IMG/VR virus record: IMGVR_UViG_3300047471_001049
Coordinates: 1 to 31,833 of that record
Length of the DNA stretch: 31,833 bases
Strand: one strand, 5' to 3'
Source of the DNA: a virus
Shown: positions 28,323 through 31,833 of the stretch, piece by piece
Numbering within the stretch: position 1 is the first letter of the stretch
Layout of the letters: each line of letters starts with the position of its first letter
Notes under the pieces: model-generated
The model's input: the letters and a program-made list of their open reading frames with translations, nothing else
What the model was told of the DNA's origin: nothing
The model's database searches: none
Translations under genes and position numbers: made by a program

Positions 28323-29978
28323 CTAGGCGAAAATCATCTGATATTCGGGCGCCGCCTTGACCTGCCACATCACGGTGGCGGCGTTGAACAACGCCATCAC
28401 CGCGTCGATCTTGGCGTCACCCGCGTTTTGTTTGGTCGCTCGGATGGCGGTCGCGGTTGGCTCGATCTTGAGATTGCCGACACACCACGCCATCAACTCC
28501 GACCCATTGTGCCGCAACGTCCCGTTGAGCAGCTTGCGTTCGCAGGTCTTTATCGCGTTCATCAACGCATAACCCTGCGGCGCACCGACGATGTTCTTGG
28601 CTTCCGGCGTAACGCGGATCTCAGCAAGCGCATCGACGAATTCGCCAATGCCGGCGGGATCGACGGCGACGCTCGCCAATAGGCCACGGTCCTTAATATC
28701 CGCAACAATGGCGACGATCTCCGAAATGTCGGCCAGTTCATCGTCGACAATCGTTAATTCTCCACGCGCGGCGAAATCCTCGAGCCTCGATGCGATTGTC
28801 TGCCGCCGTTGCAGCACACCACGATGGCACCAGGCGTGCGACCAGCACAGCCAATCCTTGGTTTCCTTGCCGCGGCCGAGCATGACCACGCCGAACAGAT
28901 CGTCCAACCCGCCGCCGTCTATGCCGACGACAACCGTTTCGGACTGATCGAGCAACCGCTCGAGGTCGAGCTCAGGATCGGTCGCTTTCTGCCAGAACTC
29001 GGCGCCGGCCCAATGATCCGAGCGCAGCGATAGCCCGATCTCGACATTGAAATGCTGCGAGGCAAATAGCGCGAGATCGCCGCGGCCCTTGCGATCGGCA
29101 TCGATCAACGAGCTGCGCAAGAACTCGGCATCGACCGACCGGCCCAAATTCGGATTGACCAGCGGCCAATTCTTCTCATCGCGCCAGTCGCGGCCAGGCG
29201 GCAATTCGTAAAGCACCGGCAACAACGGCTTCGGCAATTTAAGCTTGCCATCGCGCACATCGCGCGCCCGCTGCAGCTCGGACTTGAAAACGCCAGCCGG
29301 CGGTGCCTTCGACTGCGTCGTGATCTGCATCAGAAAGCCGTCCGGCCGCGACGCCAAGGCTCCGCGCATCTCCAAAAACAAATCCGAGGCATGCATCTTC
29401 TGCGAAAACAGATGGGTCTCGTCGATCAACGTCCCGACCGGCTTGCCGCCGGTGATCACATCGGCATCGGCCGCCTTGATCTGCAAGAACGCATCGGTCT
29501 CGCGATGCGTGATGCGCCGAATATTGTCCTGCACATGAAACAGATCACGCAGCGTAGGATCTAGTTTTATAATTCCACGAGCTTGGCGAAAACTAATTCC
29601 CGCAACCTCGATGGTCGGCGCCAAGAAATTAAACTCGGCGCCCGGCCGCTCGTTGACCAAGATCGCCGTGACCATGATCGCGGCAGCGCTGGTCGACTTC
29701 GAATTCTTCTTCGGCACCAACAGAAAGAATTCTTGTATCCGCCGCACATGTGCAACCGGATCATAGGAACCGAATACCGCCTCAACGATGCGGAACAGCC
29801 ATTCGCCGGAAATATCGCCAAATGTCGGATTGGCGATAACATCGGGAAACCGCAGCCGCTTGAATACCCGCAGCCCGCGCGCCGCCTCATCCGCATAGAG
29901 CGGCAACTTGGGAACCAATGGCTTACCGGCTAATAACCGCACTTCCCAATCGGTTAGCGAGGTGTCCCATTTGGTCAA
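28323..29978 (-). CDS. terL: Terminase large subunit (551 aa)
   Basis: ATPase: Walker A-type segment VPKKNSKST (residues 88-96) and Walker B GTLIDETHLF with D186/E187. Nuclease: VVGIDGGGLDD with D354 and the late acid D525 in GDAKIDAVMALFNA, as in the HK97-type (Terminase_1) large subunits. It cuts and pumps DNA through the portal using ATP. The length is normal. The start overlaps the small subunit by ATGA; 13 bases separate the stop from the next gene. Confidence 0.95.
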   Translation of the reverse strand: MTKWDTSLTDWEVRLLAGKPLVPKLPLYADEAARGLRVFKRLRFPDVIANPTFGDISGEWLFRIVEAVFGSYDPVAHVRRIQEFFLLVPKKNSKSTSAAAIMVTAILVNERPGAEFNFLAPTIEVAGISFRQARGIIKLDPTLRDLFHVQDNIRRITHRETDAFLQIKAADADVITGGKPVGTLIDETHLFSQKMHASDLFLEMRGALASRPDGFLMQITTQSKAPPAGVFKSELQRARDVRDGKLKLPKPLLPVLYELPPGRDWRDEKNWPLVNPNLGRSVDAEFLRSSLIDADRKGRGDLALFASQHFNVEIGLSLRSDHWAGAEFWQKATDPELDLERLLDQSETVVVGIDGGGLDDLFGVVMLGRGKETKDWLCWSHAWCHRGVLQRRQTIASRLEDFAARGELTIVDDELADISEIVAIVADIKDRGLLASVAVDPAGIGEFVDALAEIRVTPEAKNIVGAPQGYALMNAIKTCERKLLNGTLRHNGSELMAWCVGNLKIEPTATAIRATKQNAGDAKIDAVMALFNAATVMWQVKAAPEYQMIFA

Positions 29979-30220
29979 TCTGACTGCCCGTTCGAACTCG
30001 TCCGCAGATCATTGCCCCACGCGACCGAGCCGCCAGTGACCGCCCGCCTCGCCGCCTTCTCAGTCTGCTGCTTCTTCGAGACCCGCCGACCCTCGACCCG
30101 ATGATGACAATACGGCAGCGCCGCGAGCGCCAAGCGATCGCGCCGGCTCGGCGTCGCCTCCGCATCGTTGATCACTTCCAGCAAGTAGGCGAGTGGGTCT
30201 AGTTTCTCTTTATGCTGCAC
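29975..30220 (-). CDS. terS: Terminase small subunit candidate (81 aa)
   Basis: Recognised from LDPLAYLLEVINDAEATPSR, then RDRLALAALPYCHHR and VSKKQQTEKAARRA, a pattern I recall for short terminase small subunits of alphaproteobacterial phages (D-P-L-x-Y-L-L...R-R-D-R). It would bind the packaging start site and load the large subunit. GTG 30220 is preferred because the frame from 30301 runs through the HNH gene; GAGG lies just upstream. It overlaps the large subunit gene by ATGA and the HNH gene by 11 bases. Confidence 0.65.
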   Translation of the reverse strand: MQHKEKLDPLAYLLEVINDAEATPSRRDRLALAALPYCHHRVEGRRVSKKQQTEKAARRAVTGGSVAWGNDLRTSSNGQSD

Positions 30221-30743
30221 GGCCTCGTCGTCCCTTTCGCATATTGCAGCGGTGATGAGCACATTGGCAATTTGCCTCGGTATGCTCGCCGCCGTCCGCA
30301 ACCGGAATGATGTGATCCAAACTCGCGCTAAACGGATGCGGCCATTTCAGCGCGCGATCAATAGCAAGACCACAGATCCCACAATTCCATTCATCGCGTT
30401 CGAATATTTCCTTAGCCGAAAACTTGTCGACCTTTCGCGTCGCGACAACGGCACGGCGCTTGTACAGATAGAACCGATGGCGGTCAGCCTTGGTCTCAAA
30501 CTTCTGTCTCTTCTTGGCAGATGCCGCTGATCCTTTGGCTGCCCATATTTTCAACTCTGGCAAGCAAGCCTTGCTGCAATATGCAGCCTTGGCTTGGTAC
30601 GTCCTGAACGTTTTTCCACATTTAACACATGTATGATTCTTGAAATAAGACTTGCGAGCGCAATTCAGCGAGCAAAAACGGGCGACAGGTCCACGCTGCC
30701 TCCTCTCAAAATTGTTGCCACAAGTGTTGCACTGTAAGATCAT
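30210..30743 (-). CDS. HNH endonuclease with two N-terminal zinc fingers (177 aa)
   Basis: Two Cys4 fingers come first: C5-x2-C8 with C24-x3-C28 and C39-x2-C42 with C56-x3-C60. A basic linker (residues 65-105) follows, then the HNH core: C121-x2-C124, DHIIPVADGG with D143/H144, N158 and the final HHRCNMRKG. The nuclease could be a packaging partner, as HK97 gp74 stimulates its terminase, or a homing-type endonuclease. Place next to terminase favours the first; the DNA-binding fingers leave the second open. GGAA precedes ATG 30743. Confidence 0.8.
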   Translation of the reverse strand: MILQCNTCGNNFERRQRGPVARFCSLNCARKSYFKNHTCVKCGKTFRTYQAKAAYCSKACLPELKIWAAKGSAASAKKRQKFETKADRHRFYLYKRRAVVATRKVDKFSAKEIFERDEWNCGICGLAIDRALKWPHPFSASLDHIIPVADGGEHTEANCQCAHHRCNMRKGRRGRAA

Positions 30744-30871
30744 GCAATTCCATAAAAGATATGTGAATGAGCGGCCATGCGGTCATAGCGATTTTGGATT
30801 GATAGTTCGCAACCACCCCCCGGATGGCGTACGCGCGTTTGTATTGCTTCAACCATCCATCGACCGCGACA

Positions 30872-31165
30872 TCAGCGACGCTTGGCGCGTTCGTGCATCG
30901 TCTTGGTCGTATGGCATGAGCCACACAGGCATTGACCATTGCTGAGGTCGTGCGGCTGACCACCATCGCTTAGCTCGATGATGTGGTCGGCAAACATGCG
31001 ACCATCCTTCCTGCCACAGCGCTCGCATTGCCAACCTGCACGCGTGCGCACGGCGCTCGACCAAGCAACGTGCTCATCGGTTGCATAGATCTCCGCGCGT
31101 TCTTTCGGCGGAAGCGCAACGGTCCGATAGGCCAACTTCGGGATGGGTGGTTTGATTAGTCTCAA
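30872..31165 (-). CDS. HNH endonuclease (97 aa)
   Basis: Compact HNH domain: C47-x2-C50, ADHIIELSDGG with D60/H61, N76 and C81-x2-C84-H85 followed by TTKT. This is the usual form of the small HNH proteins that act with terminases in cos-type phages. The start is TTG 31165, overlapping the upstream stop as TTGA, with no clear Shine-Dalgarno, so coupling is expected. A gap of 128 bases without a convincing gene separates it from the next gene. Confidence 0.8.
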   Translation of the reverse strand: MRLIKPPIPKLAYRTVALPPKERAEIYATDEHVAWSSAVRTRAGWQCERCGRKDGRMFADHIIELSDGGQPHDLSNGQCLCGSCHTTKTMHERAKRR

Positions 31166-31785
31166 GCCATTGCTCGTCGGCGACGCTTGGCGTTGCCGCG
31201 TTCTATCTTGCGGATTGTGCGGTTGCGATCTTTGATAATCGCCGGATTAGTCAAGTCGCTGCAGGGCTTAGAGCCGCTTGCAATCCAGTATTCGGGGCTG
31301 GAAATGAGGTCGTGGACGGAATTCCACTCATCCAACGAAGAAGGGCATTTTGGCGGACATTCGTGACAAGGGTCAAGCAATAATTTGTTGATCTCCGGTT
31401 CGAACGTATGTCCGATGGTATCGGCGACACCGTCGATCTTGCGCCGCAGCGTTCGTTCCGAACATGAAAACCGTTTCGACAACTGCCAATATTCGTAGCC
31501 TGTTGCCCAGGCCATCACGATCCTAACGGCATGGCCGCCTTGCGGTATCTCGCGGTCGTACCAGGATAGCCAACCGAGCACCTCGAGATAAACCGAGCAG
31601 TCGAACGGTGTGGGAAAGAACCGCAGGCGCGCCGGCGTCCAGCCGTAGGCTTCCGCGGCATCGCGCACGACCGAAATGTTCGGCGTCACGTAGCGCAGAT
31701 AGCGCTGATCGGGATCGGGCAGGGCGGCGAGGGTGAGGATCGCGCGTCGGAGGGCTTCGCGGGTCACGACGGCCAGATCGTTCAT
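31162..31785 (-). CDS. DUF6362-like protein with helix-turn-helix (207 aa)
   Basis: Shows the phrases LPDPDQRYLR, VVRDAAEAYGWTPARLRFFP, TPFDCSVYLEVLGWLSWYD and a predicted HTH at about 98-118 (EYWQLSKRFSCSERTLRRKI). These match a family recalled as DUF6362, common next to packaging genes of alphaproteobacterial prophages. Residues 140-147 hold three Cys (CHECPPKC), a possible extra metal site, then a basic tail (NAKRRRRAMA). ATG 31785 is preferred to 31818 because AGGAAG lies seven bases before it. A transcriptional or packaging regulator is likely. Confidence 0.7.
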   Translation of the reverse strand: MNDLAVVTREALRRAILTLAALPDPDQRYLRYVTPNISVVRDAAEAYGWTPARLRFFPTPFDCSVYLEVLGWLSWYDREIPQGGHAVRIVMAWATGYEYWQLSKRFSCSERTLRRKIDGVADTIGHTFEPEINKLLLDPCHECPPKCPSSLDEWNSVHDLISSPEYWIASGSKPCSDLTNPAIIKDRNRTIRKIERGNAKRRRRAMA

Positions 31786-31833
31786 GCGACGCTTCCTATT
31801 CTGCGGCCACCATAGCATGACGCGCTGTTATGC

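Noticed and set aside
30706-30966. 86-residue minus-strand frame between the two HNH genes
   Set aside because: Its first half overlaps the conserved part of the HNH gene, and no start with a ribosome site is found in the free part 30744-30871.

Overview
The window is most of the late (structural) half of a tailed-phage or prophage genome with siphovirus-type architecture. The only long runs of genes are a single leftward (minus-strand) chain from 31785 to 1554 and a short rightward run of very small genes at 49-1549. Signs that the host is an alphaproteobacterium, probably a Bradyrhizobium-like member of the Hyphomicrobiales, are the GC-rich coding DNA, the DUF6362-like gene beside the terminase, the form of the terminase small subunit, and a Cys-paired periplasmic protein type that I recall from that group. 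That assignment is recall and inference, not a search result.

Right to left: packaging and head (31785-22907) holds a DUF6362-like protein, two HNH endonucleases, terminase small and large subunits, two tiny membrane proteins, one polypeptide fusing an HK97-type prohead protease to the major capsid protein, a small head protein, the portal, a collagen-like protein and a gp6-like connector. Next is a cassette of sugar/methyl-transfer type genes (22910-19238): two DUF115/MptE-like proteins, a GT9-like glycosyltransferase, two SAM methyltransferases and a 29-residue membrane peptide. Then comes a block of small beta-rich or adhesin-like proteins (19237-13820), including a LamG-like protein and a 782-residue protein with about 18 copies of a 22-residue repeat. 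These two blocks together separate the head connector from the neck genes by about 9 kb.

The neck and tail follow (13820-6518): neck/joining proteins, tail terminator candidate, tail tube, tail assembly chaperone with a probable -1 frameshift, tape measure, a conserved tail protein and a large tail-tip protein. Then come receptor-binding candidates (6521-3630) and a lysis group (3611-1554): an amidase with a C-terminal double-psi-barrel-like domain, a secreted alpha/beta-hydrolase and a small membrane protein.

Most neighbours overlap by ATGA, TAATG or TGATG, so the chain looks translationally coupled. The left-end small genes run the other way, are joined by a recurring stop/ribosome-site/start junction, and carry an 80-bp direct repeat. 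No tRNA, rRNA, CRISPR array, insertion sequence, integrase or clear terminator was seen. Functions below are recognised by eye from motifs and gene order.
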